36,594 nucleotides of DNA from Coriobacteriales bacterium (GCA_031263105.1 JAISGJ010000070.1:1-36594); one strand, 5' to 3'. Counted from the first letter of the stretch, positions 26,135-36,434 are shown. A program made the numbers and translations. The notes: a model not told the origin generated them from the letters alone.

Positions 26135-27478
26135 GGCCTGCCGTCGCCTTCATAACCCTCGGCTGTGCGAAGAACGAGGTCGATTCCGACAAGATGTGCG
26201 CACGGGCGCTGGCTGCGGGCTACCGCGAGGCCCGAGGCCCCGCCGAGGCCGACGTGGTCGTCGTGAACACCTGCTCCTTCATCACCGAGGCGACCGACGA
26301 GTCCATCGCTGCGATATTCGAGGCGCTTGCGCTCGAGCGCCTGGCTGCGGGCCGGGCCCATCTGGTGGTTGCGGGTTGCATGCCCTCGCGCTACGGCGAG
26401 GCGCTCTCCGCAGGGCTCCCCGAGGCCGCCGCCTTCGTCCCCTGTGCCGACGAGCACGACATCGTCACGGTCCTCGACTCCCTGCCGCCGCTTTGGGCAG
26501 AAGACGGGGGAGAAGGACGGGGCCGTCCCTCCGCCACCCGTCCCCCTGTGTCCTTGGGCCTATGTCAAGATCGCCGACGGCTGCGACCGCCGCTGCACCT
26601 TCTGCACGATCCCGCACATCCGGGGCCGCTATCGCAGCGTGCCGGCCGCCGAGGTCGCCGCCGAGGTCGCGGAGCTGGTGGCCGGCGGCGTGCGTGAGGT
26701 GGTGCTCGTCGCGCAGGACACCGGCATCTGGGGCCGCGACCTCGCCCGCGACGACGACGACGGCGACGGCGCCCGTGGCGCCCGTGACCTCGCCTCGTTG
26801 CTCGACCTTCTCGCCATGCGGTTTCCCACGACGTGGATCAGGGTCATGTACCTCCAGCCGCAGGGCATCACCGACGGGCTGCTCGCCGTCATGGCGCGTC
26901 ATGCGAACATCTGCAACTACCTCGATATCCCGCTGCAACATGCCGATGCGCGCGTGCTGCGGGAGATGGGGCGCACGGGGAGCGCACAGGAGAGCCTGGC
27001 GCTGCTTGCACGATGCCGCGCGGCGCTGCCGGACGTCGCGTTGCGGACGACCGTCATCGCGGGATTTCCCGGGGAGGGGCGCAGCGAGGCCCACAGGCTC
27101 GAGCGCTTCATCGAGGACGCGGCCTTCGACTACGTGGGGGTCTTCCCCTACTCGCAGGAGGAGGGCACCGTCGCAGGGCAGCGCCCCGACCAGGTGCCCC
27201 TGCGCACCCGTCGTGCGCGGGCGCAGCGCCTGCGCGACATCGCGGACGCATGCGGCGCCGCCCGCATCGCCGCACGGGTGGGCACAACCGAGGACGTCCT
27301 TGTCGTCGAGGACGACGCCCAGGAGGGCCTGCTCGGGAGGACGCAGCGCCAGGCCCCCGAGGTCGACGGCATGGTGCATCTCGACAGGGGCGACATCGGC
27401 GAGGTGGTTTCTGCTACGATGTTCGATGCCTGTTGCTACGAGCTGGACGGAAGGGTCACGGACTGTCCCCATGCCTGA
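26131..27478 (+). pseudogene. rimO: rimO, ribosomal protein S12 methylthiotransferase, frameshifted
   Basis: A radical-SAM enzyme that methylthiolates Asp of ribosomal protein S12. The N-terminal UPF0004 part lies in one frame from TTG 26131 (AFITLGCAKNEVDSD, NTCSFITEATDES, VAGCMPSRYG). The radical-SAM core (ADGCDRRCTFCTIPHIRGRY), AGFPGEG and the TRAM-like C-terminus lie in the +1 frame, ending at 27478. One extra base explains the shift. Removing one G from the GGGGG run at 26506-26510 gives a continuous reading LWAEDGEKDGAVPPPP leading into the core, about 448 residues, a normal length. A CCCCC run at 26542-26546 is an alternative site. It may be an assembly error, a real mutation or slippage; both halves look well conserved, which favours error or a very recent event. 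Confidence 0.88.
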
Positions 27479-28223
27479 CGAAGGACGCTATCGGGAGCTG
27501 ATGACGCCTGCGAACATCGTCACGACGGTGCGCATCGTCCTCATCCCGGTGTTCGTCTTCCTGCTGCTTGCCCCTTGGCCGCAGTGGGTGCCCGATCCGC
27601 TCGTCGCGCAGATGGTCAAGCCCTTGGTCGCGGCGGCCGTCTTCGCCCTGCTTGCGCTCACCGACGGGCTCGACGGCTACCTGGCGCGCTCGCGCAACGA
27701 GGTGACGAACCTCGGGAAGTTCCTCGACCCGCTTGCCGACAAGATACTCGTCACTGCGGCGCTGCTCGCCCTCATCGAGCTCGGTGCGCTGCCTGCGTGG
27801 GTGGCGCTCGTCATCATAGGGCGCGACTTCCTCGTTTCGGGGATACGCATGGTCGCCTCGGTGGAGCGCCAGGTCATCGCGGCGAGCCCCCTCGGCAAGG
27901 CCAAGACCGTGCTGCAGATCGTCGCGGTGATCCTGTTCATCGTCAAAGGAGGCCCTCTCGTCCAAGGCCTGGGTCCCTCGTTCGTGCTGGCGGGCGAGCT
28001 GCTCGCGTGGGGCGTCATGGTCGCTGCGCTGGTGCTCACCCTGCTCTCGATGGCCGAGTACCTCTGGAAGTCCGCATCGCTGCTCGGCCTGCCGCTGAGC
28101 GTCGGCAAGGGGCGCGCCGACAGGGGCACGGGAGGCGGCAGCACGGAAGGCGGCGGTCGGCGCGACGGCGGTCGGCGCGACGGCGGCAAGGGCGCAGGAA
28201 GCGCCGACCGGGAAAAGGAATGA
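27471..28223 (+). CDS. pgsA: CDP-diacylglycerol-glycerol-3-phosphate 3-phosphatidyltransferase
   Basis: About 250 residues; a multi-span membrane enzyme making phosphatidylglycerophosphate. The CDP-alcohol phosphotransferase signature is complete: [20 protein letters not shown] then FLDPLADK (the pattern DGxxAR...G...D...D). Four to five further hydrophobic segments follow. The last 40 residues are a Gly/Arg/Asp-rich low-complexity tail with repeated GGRRDGG. The ATG at 27471 overlaps the end of rimO by 8 bp; an in-frame ATG at 27501, after GGGAG, is an alternative start. Confidence 0.93.
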   Translation: MPDEGRYRELMTPANIVTTVRIVLIPVFVFLLLAPWPQWVPDPLVAQMVKPLVAAAVFALLALTDGLDGYLARSRNEVTNLGKFLDPLADKILVTAALLALIELGALPAWVALVIIGRDFLVSGIRMVASVERQVIAASPLGKAKTVLQIVAVILFIVKGGPLVQGLGPSFVLAGELLAWGVMVAALVLTLLSMAEYLWKSASLLGLPLSVGKGRADRGTGGGSTEGGGRRDGGRRDGGKGAGSADREKE

Positions 28224-28228
28224 GTGCG

Positions 28229-28735
28229 ATGGCAAAACGCGACATGGATGCCCTGACGGGCCTTGCACGGGAGATAGTCGGCCTTGCCGATGCGAAGAAC
28301 GTCTCGCTCGGCACTGCCGAGTCCTGCACGGGCGGCATGGTCTCCGCCGTGCTGACCTCGGTGCCCGGCGCCTCGGAGGTGTTCAAGGGGGCGGTCGTGA
28401 GCTATGCGAACGAGGTCAAGGTCTCCCTGCTCGGGGTGAGGAGCGAGTCTTTGCTGAAGGAGGGGGCGGTCAGCGAGAGGGTCGCCTTGGAGATGGTGCA
28501 GGGCGCGCGCAAGGCGCTCTTTGCCGACTACGCGGTGAGCATCACCGGCGTCGCCGGGCCGGGCGGCGGCAGCGCGCGCAAGCCGGTGGGCACCGTCTGG
28601 ATAGCCGTCGCGAACAAGCGCGAGGAGCGGGCCCTGCTGCACCGCTTCACGGGGACACGCGAGCAGATACGCCTAGGGGCGACCGAGGCGGCGCTGCAGA
28701 AGCTGCTGCTCTTCGTTCAGGACACGGTCAGGTAG
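28229..28735 (+). CDS. cinA: CinA C-terminal-type nicotinamide-nucleotide amidohydrolase
   Basis: About 168 residues corresponding to the C-terminal CinA domain alone; the N-terminal MoCF-like domain of long CinA proteins is absent. Motifs: [33 protein letters not shown], and [20 protein letters not shown]. The domain deamidates NMN in pyridine-nucleotide recycling. The ATG at 28229 is preferred over 28220 because AAAAGGA is correctly spaced only for it. It lies directly after pgsA and before recA, a common order. Confidence 0.9.
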   Translation: MAKRDMDALTGLAREIVGLADAKNVSLGTAESCTGGMVSAVLTSVPGASEVFKGAVVSYANEVKVSLLGVRSESLLKEGAVSERVALEMVQGARKALFADYAVSITGVAGPGGGSARKPVGTVWIAVANKREERALLHRFTGTREQIRLGATEAALQKLLLFVQDTVR

Positions 28736-28865
28736 CGTTCAGGTTCGTGGGAGGCCCGGGTCAGGTCTGCGGCAGCCCTGCGGCAGCCTTGTGGCAGTTC
28801 GGGCCGAAGGCCGCCCCCTGCGGCCGTTTTCTGCCGGGTTCTCCCCCGTGTGCCTCCCGATTCGA

Positions 28866-28894
28866 TTGACACCGAACACATGTTCGTATACGCT
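28866..28894 (+). promoter_or_regulatory. recA promoter with LexA (SOS) box
   Basis: TTGACA at 28866-28871 is a perfect -35; TACGCT at 28889-28894 is a weak -10 at 17-bp spacing. CGAACACATGTTCG at 28873-28886 is a perfect palindrome matching the Gram-positive SOS box (CGAAC-N4-GTTCG) and fills the spacer, so LexA would block polymerase. The leader to recA is about 115 nt. Confidence 0.85.
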
Positions 28895-29015
28895 ATAGGG
28901 AGAGGACGAGAAAGGCTTGCAGGGGAGTCGCGCCCATACGTGCGCCTCGGGAGGTTTCCCTCGGCATCGTGGGCAGGCGTTTTCCAAAAGAGCGACGGAC
29001 AGGATTGGAGATCCG

Positions 29016-30044
29016 ATGGAACAGGACAAGGGCAAGGCGCTCGAGCTCACGACCGAGCAGATAGAGAAGAAGTTCGGCAAGGGCTCGATCATGCGCTACG
29101 GCGAGGGCGGCCCCTCCTTGGAGATAGAGGTCATCCCGACAGGGGCCCTTGCGCTCGATGCCGCCCTCGGCATCGGGGGCGTGCCCCGTGGGCGCATCGT
29201 GGAGATATACGGGCCGGAGTCGAGCGGCAAGACCACGCTTGCGCTCCAGATACTCGCGGAGGCCCAGGCGCTGGGCGGCATCGTCGCCTTCATCGACGCC
29301 GAGCATGCGCTCGACCCGGGATATGCCGCCCGCCTCGGGGTGGACATCGACGAGGTCCTCATATCCCAGCCGGACACCGGCGAGCAGGGGCTCGAGATAT
29401 GCGACATGCTGGTGCATTCCAACGCCATCGACGCCATCGTCATCGACTCGGTTGCGGCGCTTGTGCCTCGCGCCGAGATAGAAGGGGAGATAGGGGACAC
29501 GAACGTCGGCCTCCAGGCGCGCCTCATGAGCCAGGCGCTCCGCAAGCTCGCCGGCTCGCTCGCCCGCTCGAACACCACCTGCATCTTCATCAACCAGCTC
29601 CGCGAGAAGATAGGCGTCTCGTTCGGCAACCCTGAGACGACGACAGGGGGGCGTGCGCTCAAGTTCTTCTCCTCGGTGCGTATAGACATACGCAAGATCG
29701 ATCTCATCAAGAAGGGGACGGATCCCATCGGCAACCGCGTGCGTGCGAAGGTCGTCAAGAACAAGGTCGCCCCGCCCTTCCGTCAGGCCGAGTTCGACCT
29801 CATGTACGGCGAGGGCATCTCCAAGGAAGGCTGCATCATCGACCTCGGCGTCGAGGAGGGCATCGTCAAGAAGTCCGGCGCATGGTTCACCTATGGCGAG
29901 GAACGGCTCGGCCAGGGGCGCGAGGCGGCCAAGGAGCTGCTGCGCACCACCCCCGCGCTCCGCGACGAGATCGAGCACAAGGTGCGCGTGGCCCTCGGCT
30001 TGGTCGCCCAGGACGATGCAGAAGCAGAGAAGCTCTCGTCCTGA
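29016..30044 (+). CDS. recA: Recombinase RecA
   Basis: A 342-residue recombinase, normal length. [13 protein letters not shown] opens the core; Walker [10 protein letters not shown] near 66-74; [17 protein letters not shown]; Walker [19 protein letters not shown]; and [20 protein letters not shown] with [20 protein letters not shown] before and through the DNA-binding L2 loop. The start gives the usual N-terminus; GGAG lies 5-6 nt upstream. It has its own SOS-controlled promoter and is followed directly by recX. Confidence 0.98.
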   Translation: MEQDKGKALELTTEQIEKKFGKGSIMRYGEGGPSLEIEVIPTGALALDAALGIGGVPRGRIVEIYGPESSGKTTLALQILAEAQALGGIVAFIDAEHALDPGYAARLGVDIDEVLISQPDTGEQGLEICDMLVHSNAIDAIVIDSVAALVPRAEIEGEIGDTNVGLQARLMSQALRKLAGSLARSNTTCIFINQLREKIGVSFGNPETTTGGRALKFFSSVRIDIRKIDLIKKGTDPIGNRVRAKVVKNKVAPPFRQAEFDLMYGEGISKEGCIIDLGVEEGIVKKSGAWFTYGEERLGQGREAAKELLRTTPALRDEIEHKVRVALGLVAQDDAEAEKLSS

Positions 30045-30063
30045 CGCGAGGGCGGCGCACGGC

Positions 30064-30633
30064 ATGGAGTCGGCGTCCGGCGTGGGCCCTGTGCCAGCTC
30101 CGGTTCCGGCGCACGGCGTGGAGTCGGCACTCGGTGTGGCCCCTGTGCCAGCCTCAGCCTCGCCTCCGGCATCCCCCTCCGCCGCCTCCGGCCCCACGCC
30201 CGAGGAGCGGCTTCGTGCCGCACGGAGGAAGGCCGAGCGTCTCATAGGCGTGAGGGAGCGCTCCGTAGCGGAGCTGGGGCTCCGCCTCGCGCAGGCGGGC
30301 TTCGAGGAGGCGCTCGTTGCGCAGGTGGTCGGCGAGGCGCAGGCGGCAGGCCTCGTCGACGACGGGCGCTTCGCCCGCCTCTACATCGAGGGGAAGAAGC
30401 GGAGCGGCTGGGGCCGCTCCCGTATCGAGCAGGGGCTTGAGCGCTTCGGCATCGAGCCGGGCTGCCACGAGGGCTGCCCGGCGGCCTCCTTCAGCGACGA
30501 CGACGAGCTCGAGCGGGCACGCGCCTGCCTTGAGCGCTTCCGCTCGCGAGCGAAGGACCCCCAGGCAGCCCGCTACCGCCACCTCCTCTCCAAGGGATTC
30601 TCCCCCCAGATCGCCCGCCGGGCAGTCCTGTAA
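30064..30633 (+). CDS. recX: RecX-family RecA regulator
   Basis: About 189 residues. The RecX core starts near residue 48: EERLRAARRKAERLIGVRER, then GLVDDGRFARLYIEGKKRSG and LLSKGFSPQIARRAVL, the three-helix repeats that cap RecA filaments. Before it lies a Pro/Ala/Val-rich N-terminus built on two copies of a 54-nt repeat (AHG[MV]ESA...GV-P-VPA). The repeat begins upstream of ATG 30064, so the alternative ATG at 30016, which overlaps recA by 29 bp, cannot be excluded; it has a poorly spaced ribosome site. It is probably co-transcribed with recA. Confidence 0.85.
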   Translation: MESASGVGPVPAPVPAHGVESALGVAPVPASASPPASPSAASGPTPEERLRAARRKAERLIGVRERSVAELGLRLAQAGFEEALVAQVVGEAQAAGLVDDGRFARLYIEGKKRSGWGRSRIEQGLERFGIEPGCHEGCPAASFSDDDELERARACLERFRSRAKDPQAARYRHLLSKGFSPQIARRAVL

Positions 30634-30685
30634 AGCGCCCGCACGCAGCGCGAGGCTGCGCCCAGGGAGCGCGTTGCTGCCCGCG

Positions 30686-30948
30686 CCCCACTGTCATCCC
30701 GAGCCTGCCGAGGGATCCTTGAACCCGAGCGCCCGGAAAACGCACCGCGTTTTCAGCGAGGACGGGCCGACAGGCCCACGGGACCCGAGCGCCCGGAAAA
30801 CGCACCGCGTTCTCAGCGAGGACGGGCCGACAGGCCCACGGAACCCGCAGTGTCCAACCGCAGGTCGGGAGGCCCTTCGACCTGCGGTCGACCGCTGGCG
30901 CGGTCGAGGATTCCTCGGCGGGCCTCGGAATGACAATAGGGTGTGAAC
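30686..30948. repeat. Dispersed inverted repeat element, copy 5
   Basis: The left end is CCCCACTGTCATCCCGAGCC and the right end is CTCGGAATGACAATAGGGTG. The interior contains a 60-bp module in tandem (30721-30780 and 30781-30840, two differences), each with the GAAAACGC-ACC-GCGTTTTC palindrome (one arm mutated in the second copy). A GTCGACCGCTGGCGCGGTCG segment shared with copy 2 follows. It lies between recX and the pntA promoter. Confidence 0.9.
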
Positions 30949-30992
30949 GGCAACTACGGAGGTGGCGTGAGTGCACTAATTCTCAATTTCCA

Positions 30993-31021
30993 GTAGACCT
31001 CGGCGCAAAAACAGTGATAAT
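30993..31021 (+). promoter_or_regulatory. Possible pntAB promoter
   Basis: GTAGAC (30993-30998) and GATAAT (31016-31021) are separated by 17 bp, giving a plausible sigma-70-type promoter 44 bp before the pntA start. Assigned by hexamer match only. Confidence 0.4.
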
Positions 31022-31064
31022 GGGGAACCTGCAAAGTCTCACTGTGAAAGGATGTGGTATCGAC

Positions 31065-32633
31065 ATGGTCATCGGTATTCCCCTGGAATCTGAGCCGAGG
31101 GAGACGAGGGTCGCCGCAACGCCGAAGTCGGTTGCGCAGCTTGTCAAGCTCGGTTATGAGGTGCGCATCGAGGCCGGGGCAGGGGCGAAGGCGGCCTTTC
31201 CCGACGATGCCTATGTCGCTGCCGGGGCCGAGGTCGCAGACCGGGCAACGACATGGGCCAGCGACGTCGTGGCGAAGATAAACCCGCCATCCGACGAGGA
31301 GCTTGCCGCCATGAAGGCAGGCGCCTTCCTTGTCAGCCTCATCGCCGCGCCGCGCTCGCCGGAGCTTCTGGAGAAACTGGCGGCCGCGAGGCTGACCGTC
31401 CTTGCGATGGACTCCGTCCCCCGTATCTCGCGGGCCCAGTCCCTCGACGTGATCTCCTCGATGGCGAACATCGGCGGGTACCGGGCCATCATCGAGGCCG
31501 CCCATGAGTTCGGCTCCTTCTTCACGGGCCAGGTCACGGCGGCGGGCAAAGTGCCTCCCGCCAAGGTCTTCGTCTCCGGGGCCGGCGTCGCCGGCCTCGC
31601 CGCCATCGGCACGGCGCGCGCCCTCGGGGCCATCGTGCGCGCCACGGACATCCGCATCGAGGCGGCCGAGCAGGTGGAGTCGATGGGCGCCGAGTTCGTC
31701 GCCGTCCAGTCAGCCGACCAGCAGCGGTCCACCGACGGCTATGCCAAGGAGGCATCCGAGGACTACGCCGCCGCCGCCGCCCTCATGTATGCCGAACAGG
31801 CACAGGACGTCGACATCATCGTGACGACCGCCCTCATCCCCGGCAGGCCCGCACCCCGCCTCGTCACCGAGGAGATGGTCGCCTCGATGAAGCCGGGTTC
31901 CGTCATCGTCGATATGGCGGCCGCCGCAGGCGGGAACGTCGCCGGCTCCAAGCCCGACGAGATCGTGGTGACCAAGAACGACGTGAGGATAATCGGCTAC
32001 ACGGACCTGCCGGGGCGTCTGCCCACGCAGTCCTCGCAGCTGTTCGCCACGAACATCGTCAACCTCATGAAGCTGCTCACGCCTGCCAAGGACGGCAGCC
32101 TCGTGCTCGACTTCGAGGACGCCGTGCAGCGCGGCATGACCGTCGTGCGCGACGGGGAGGTGACCTGGCCGCCCCCGCAGGTCGCGGTCTCGGCCGCCCC
32201 CGCGCAGGCGCAGGCGCAGGAGGCCCCCGTGCCCGCGAAGAAGGAGAAGAAGCCGCCTGACCCCAAGGCCACCTATGGCCTCCTGGCCCTTGCCGCCGCC
32301 GCCCTGCTGGCACTGTTCTTCTTCTCGCCCGCAGGGCTGCTCGGCCACTTCATGGTGTTCATGCTGTCGGTCGTCATCGGTTTCTATGTCATCGGCAACG
32401 TCTCCCATTCGCTGCACACGCCGCTGATGAGCGTCACGAACGCCATTTCCGGCATCATCGTCGTCGGCTGCCTTGTGGGCCTGACGATGGTCGATAAGGG
32501 CGGGTCCGTGACGGACGGCATGAACCTCCCCATCGTCGTCCTGTCGGTTGCGGGCATCCTGCTCGCCTCCATCAACGTCTTCGGCGGCTTCACCGTGACC
32601 GACCGCATGCTCAAGATGTTCAGGAAGGGGTGA
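31065..32633 (+). CDS. pntA: NAD(P) transhydrogenase subunit alpha
   Basis: A 522-residue alpha subunit of the proton-translocating transhydrogenase (NADH + NADP+ to NAD+ + NADPH). Domain I (about 1-380) has the entry [20 protein letters not shown], the [19 protein letters not shown] segment and the NAD-binding motif [20 protein letters not shown], with [11 protein letters not shown] further on. An Ala/Gln/Lys linker leads to domain II with four spans at the C-terminus (about 405-510). The alpha chain is a single polypeptide, as in E. coli, not the split PntAA/PntAB form. ATG 31065 gives the standard N-terminus; AAAGGA lies 12 nt upstream, somewhat far. Confidence 0.95.
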   Translation: MVIGIPLESEPRETRVAATPKSVAQLVKLGYEVRIEAGAGAKAAFPDDAYVAAGAEVADRATTWASDVVAKINPPSDEELAAMKAGAFLVSLIAAPRSPELLEKLAAARLTVLAMDSVPRISRAQSLDVISSMANIGGYRAIIEAAHEFGSFFTGQVTAAGKVPPAKVFVSGAGVAGLAAIGTARALGAIVRATDIRIEAAEQVESMGAEFVAVQSADQQRSTDGYAKEASEDYAAAAALMYAEQAQDVDIIVTTALIPGRPAPRLVTEEMVASMKPGSVIVDMAAAAGGNVAGSKPDEIVVTKNDVRIIGYTDLPGRLPTQSSQLFATNIVNLMKLLTPAKDGSLVLDFEDAVQRGMTVVRDGEVTWPPPQVAVSAAPAQAQAQEAPVPAKKEKKPPDPKATYGLLALAAAALLALFFFSPAGLLGHFMVFMLSVVIGFYVIGNVSHSLHTPLMSVTNAISGIIVVGCLVGLTMVDKGGSVTDGMNLPIVVLSVAGILLASINVFGGFTVTDRMLKMFRKG

Positions 32634-32637
32634 GAAC

Positions 32638-34065
32638 ATGAGCGTCTCTTTGATAAACGGCTCCTTCATCGTCGCGGGCCTGCTCTTCATCCTCGCGCTG
32701 GCCGGCCTCTCGAAGCATGAGACCTCCAAGCGGGGCAACATCCTCGGCGCCCTCGGCATGGCGCTCGCGCTCGTCTTCACCGTACTCGGTGTCGTCTTCG
32801 GCACTGCCTCCGGCGCATTCCCTGTGGCGCCGGCCGCTCCCCCGTGGGCGATCGGTGCCATCCTTGTCGCGGTGGCCGTCGGCGGCGTCATCGGCGTGAT
32901 GCGCGCCCTGCGCGTCGAGATGACAGGGATGCCCGAGCTCATCGCCCTGTTCCATAGCTTCGTCGGCCTGGCGGCCGTGCTCGTCGGCTGGACGACCTAT
33001 GCTGCGGCCTTTGCCAAGGGGCACTTCGACCCGCTGCACTCGGGCGAGCTCTTCATAGGGGTGTTCATCGGCGCGGTCACGTTCACCGGCTCGATCATCG
33101 CCTATCTCAAGCTGTCGGCCAAGATGAGGTCCGCCCCCCTGATGCTGCCCGCCCATAACCTGCTGAACCTCGGCGCCCTCGTGGCCTTTGTCGTCCTGAC
33201 GGTGCTGTTCGTGCTGTACCCCGCAGGGACGGGCGGCCTCGTCCTTTTGTCCGTCATGACGCTCCTCGCGTTGCTTCTGGGCCTTCACCTGGTCGCCTCC
33301 ATCGGCGGTGGCGACATGCCCGTGGTCGTCTCGATGCTCAACTCCTATTCCGGTTGGGCCGCCGCCGCCGCCGGCTTCACGCTGGACAACGACCTGCTCA
33401 TCATCACGGGGGCCCTGGTCGGCTCGTCGGGCGCCTACCTGTCCTACATCATGTGCAAGGCGATGAACCGCTCCTTCATCTCCGTCATAGCGGGCGGCTT
33501 CGGCTCCGACGGCGCGGTCGTCGGCGAGCAGAAGGACTATGGGGAGCACCGCGAGATCAGTGCCGCCGATGCCGCCGACCTGCTCAAGGGCGCCTCGTCG
33601 GTCATCATCGCGCCGGGCTACGGCATGGCGGTCGCCCAGGCCCAGGGGACGGTCGCCGACCTGACGAGCAGGCTGCAGGCGCAGGGCGTCAACGTCCGCT
33701 TCGGCATCCATCCGGTGGCGGGGCGCCTGCCCGGCCACATGAACGTGCTGCTCGCCGAGGCCAAGGTGCCCTATGACATTGTGCTGGAGATGGACGAGAT
33801 AAACGAGGACTTCGCCGAGACCGACGTCGTGCTCGTCATCGGCGCCAACGACACGGTCAACCCTGCAGCCTCCGAGGACCCCGCCTCGCCCATCGCCGGG
33901 ATGCCCGTCCTCGAGGTATGGAAGGCCGCCCAGGTCATCGTGTTCAAGCGCTCGATGGCCACAGGCTATGCCGGTGTGCAGAACCCCCTGTTCTTCAAGG
34001 AGAACACCACCATGCTCTTCGGCGATGCCAAGGAGCGGGTCGCGGACATCGTCAGCGCGTTGTAG
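32638..34065 (+). CDS. pntB: NAD(P) transhydrogenase subunit beta
   Basis: A 475-residue beta subunit with eight to nine membrane spans (about 1-270) and the cytoplasmic NADP-binding domain III (about 295-475). Domain III shows [55 protein letters not shown] and [16 protein letters not shown]. It starts 4 bp after the pntA stop, so the two subunits are co-expressed. The complex would supply NADPH using the membrane proton gradient. Confidence 0.96.
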   Translation: MSVSLINGSFIVAGLLFILALAGLSKHETSKRGNILGALGMALALVFTVLGVVFGTASGAFPVAPAAPPWAIGAILVAVAVGGVIGVMRALRVEMTGMPELIALFHSFVGLAAVLVGWTTYAAAFAKGHFDPLHSGELFIGVFIGAVTFTGSIIAYLKLSAKMRSAPLMLPAHNLLNLGALVAFVVLTVLFVLYPAGTGGLVLLSVMTLLALLLGLHLVASIGGGDMPVVVSMLNSYSGWAAAAAGFTLDNDLLIITGALVGSSGAYLSYIMCKAMNRSFISVIAGGFGSDGAVVGEQKDYGEHREISAADAADLLKGASSVIIAPGYGMAVAQAQGTVADLTSRLQAQGVNVRFGIHPVAGRLPGHMNVLLAEAKVPYDIVLEMDEINEDFAETDVVLVIGANDTVNPAASEDPASPIAGMPVLEVWKAAQVIVFKRSMATGYAGVQNPLFFKENTTMLFGDAKERVADIVSAL

Positions 34066-34124
34066 CCGGGGCGCAACCTGTCCCGTCGCCCCGACAGGCC
34101 GCCCCAGCTTGCAAGGAGCCTCGT

Positions 34125-36434
34125 TTGCCCATACGCACGGTACAGTCAAACTGCCACTACTGCGGCTACCTTTGCGGCTTCTGGGCCACGGTCGAGGACG
34201 GGCCTTCCGGCCAGCGGCTTGTCGGCCTTGCCCCGGACCCCTCGCGCTACCCGTACAGTGAGCGCATCACGAACGGCTGCCTGCGCTGGCGCATGAACCT
34301 CGAGCAGATAGACGCGCCCGAGCGTGTGAACCACCCGTTGCGCCGGGCAGGGGAGCGCGGCGGCGGCCAATGGGAGCGTGTCGGCTGGGACGAGGCCCTC
34401 GACGACATCGCGGCCCGTCTCCAGGACCTGGCCCGCAGGCACGGCCCCCAGACGCTCGCCTCCGCCATCGGCGGGCCGCACGCGACGTACTGGCCTCTGC
34501 ACCGCTTCCTCAACCTCTTCGGCACGCCCAACAACATGGGCATCGGCCAGATATGCTGGAACACCCGCATCTGGATGGACTGCCTCGCCTACGGCTGGCC
34601 CATCGAGGTCGCCTTCGACCCTGCGGTGACCGGTGCGCTCTTTTTGTGGGGCACCAACCCTGCCGAGAGCGACAACCTGCTGTTCTGGCGCACCCTGCTG
34701 ACGATGGACAAGGAGCGGACCCCCCTCGTCGTCATCGACCCGCGCACGACGCGCACCGCCCGCATCGCCACGCTGCACCTCGCACCGCGCCCCGGCACGG
34801 ACTGCACGCTGGCCCTGGCGCTCATCCGCCAGATCGTCGCGACGGGCCGCACCGACCGCGCCTTCGTCGAGCGCTGGTGCCACGGCTACGACGAGCTCGT
34901 CGAGCACGTGGACCCCTACACCCTGGAGCGCGCCGAGGAGGTGACGGGCGTTGCCGCCGCAGACGTCGCCGAGGCCGCGCGCCTGTTCTCCGAGCCCGCC
35001 CCCACGGCCCTGCTCTCCGGGCGCGGCATCGACCAGCTCGGGCCGAACACCGCGCCCACGCACCGTGCGCTCTCCATCCTGCGCGCCGTCACCGGCGACG
35101 TCGACCGTGCGGGGGCCTGCCTCGTCGAGGGCATGAGCGACTTCGTCCCCGAGATAGACCTGGAGATGAGCGCGTGGCTTGCCCCCGAGCAGCGTGCCGC
35201 CCAGCTCAACATCGGGCATAGCGCGTTGCAGAGCTATCCCGGCTACGAGGGGGCCTCGCTGCTCACGGGGCGCTTCGGTAAGCGCCTCCCGATGCGCTAC
35301 CTCACCTCCGCCCATCCCAACCTGGTCTGGCGGGCGATGCTCACGGGCGAGCCCTATCCCGTGCGCGCCCTCATCTGCATGGCGGCGAACCCGCTCGTCA
35401 CCTATGCCGACGCCCATCTCGTCCACGAGGCGCTGGCCTCGCTCGATCTGCTCGTCGTGCTCGAGTACTACCTCACGCCCACCGCCCAGATGGCGGACTA
35501 CGTGCTGCCGAGCGCCGGTGCCTTCGAACGGCCGCTCATCCAGGCGCACGGAGGGGTCGCGAACTTCTGCTACGGCGGGGCGGCGGCCGTGGAGCCCTAC
35601 CACGAGCGCAAGGCGGACTACGACGTCTTCCGGGCCCTCGGCATCCGCCTGGGGCAGGAGGAGCACTGGCCGGACGAGACCCTGCAACAGGCTATCGAGC
35701 GCACCCTGGCCCCCGCCGGAATCACTTGGGAGCAATGGCGCACACGCGGCATCTACGTCCCTTCGCCCCACTTCGCCAAACACGAGTTCCCCAGTGAGCC
35801 CCCGATTCGCCCCGCCCTGCGCGAGCAGCACCCCGTAGGGGACGGCGTCCTCGACGTCCCGCCACAAGCCAATCAAGGAAACGGAACCAATGCGGGCGCT
35901 CCCGGCACCCTCCGAGGCTTCTCGACCACGACAGGCAAATTGGAGCTTGCCTGCGAGTACCTCGATTCCCTCGGCGGCGGAAGGCTGCCCTCACCCGTTC
36001 CCCTCCCCTCCGACGCCCGGCGCCCCTACACGATGATAACCGGCGCACGCACACAGCCCTACTGGGCCTCCTCGTACTTCAACAACCCGCACTTCCGCGC
36101 CCTGCACCCCGAGCCCACCGTCCAAATGAGCGCAGCGACACTCGCCGCCGCCGGCCTCGCAGAGGGCCAGTGGGTCGAGCTCTCCACCGAGCGCGGATGC
36201 GCCCGCTTCAAAGCCGAGCCCGCCGAAATCCTCGACAACGTCCTCAGCGTCGAGTACGGCTGGTGGTACCCCGAACACCCACAAGGCGAGCCCCACCTCT
36301 CAGGCCTCTGGCACTCGAACATAAACGCCCTCACAAACGCCGACATCGAACACTGCGAGCCCCTCATCGGCTCCTGGTCCTACAACGCCATCCCCTGCGC
36401 CATGGCCCCCGCAGCCTCTCCCCAAGGCGCGTAG
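34125..36434 (+). CDS. Cytoplasmic Mo/W-bis-MGD enzyme (acetylene hydratase/formate dehydrogenase-like)
   Basis: A 769-residue protein of the DMSO-reductase superfamily. TTG at 34125 follows AAGGAG by 6 nt. The N-terminal [4Fe-4S] site is C10, C13, C17 and C52 (NCHYCGYLCGFW, NGCLRW). C144 in GIGQICWNTR is a candidate metal ligand. Cofactor-binding segments include WGTNPAESDNLLFW, VIDPRTTRTARIATLHLAPR, LLSGRGIDQLGPNT and the C-terminal dinucleotide domain beginning near 630 (TMITGARTQPYWASSYFNNP). The spacing of the four cluster cysteines and of C144 resembles acetylene hydratase, but the residue after the second cysteine is Gly rather than the Asp important in that enzyme. No Tat signal and no electron-transfer partner subunit are present, so it is cytoplasmic and perhaps non-redox or uses soluble partners. 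It lies 59 bp after pntB. Confidence 0.88.
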   Translation: MPIRTVQSNCHYCGYLCGFWATVEDGPSGQRLVGLAPDPSRYPYSERITNGCLRWRMNLEQIDAPERVNHPLRRAGERGGGQWERVGWDEALDDIAARLQDLARRHGPQTLASAIGGPHATYWPLHRFLNLFGTPNNMGIGQICWNTRIWMDCLAYGWPIEVAFDPAVTGALFLWGTNPAESDNLLFWRTLLTMDKERTPLVVIDPRTTRTARIATLHLAPRPGTDCTLALALIRQIVATGRTDRAFVERWCHGYDELVEHVDPYTLERAEEVTGVAAADVAEAARLFSEPAPTALLSGRGIDQLGPNTAPTHRALSILRAVTGDVDRAGACLVEGMSDFVPEIDLEMSAWLAPEQRAAQLNIGHSALQSYPGYEGASLLTGRFGKRLPMRYLTSAHPNLVWRAMLTGEPYPVRALICMAANPLVTYADAHLVHEALASLDLLVVLEYYLTPTAQMADYVLPSAGAFERPLIQAHGGVANFCYGGAAAVEPYHERKADYDVFRALGIRLGQEEHWPDETLQQAIERTLAPAGITWEQWRTRGIYVPSPHFAKHEFPSEPPIRPALREQHPVGDGVLDVPPQANQGNGTNAGAPGTLRGFSTTTGKLELACEYLDSLGGGRLPSPVPLPSDARRPYTMITGARTQPYWASSYFNNPHFRALHPEPTVQMSAATLAAAGLAEGQWVELSTERGCARFKAEPAEILDNVLSVEYGWWYPEHPQGEPHLSGLWHSNINALTNADIEHCEPLIGSWSYNAIPCAMAPAASPQGA

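Noticed and set aside
34077-34098. CCTGTC/GACAGG hairpin between pntB and the Mo/W enzyme
   Set aside because: A 6-bp stem without a T-run is expected by chance in GC-rich sequence; not enough to call a terminator.
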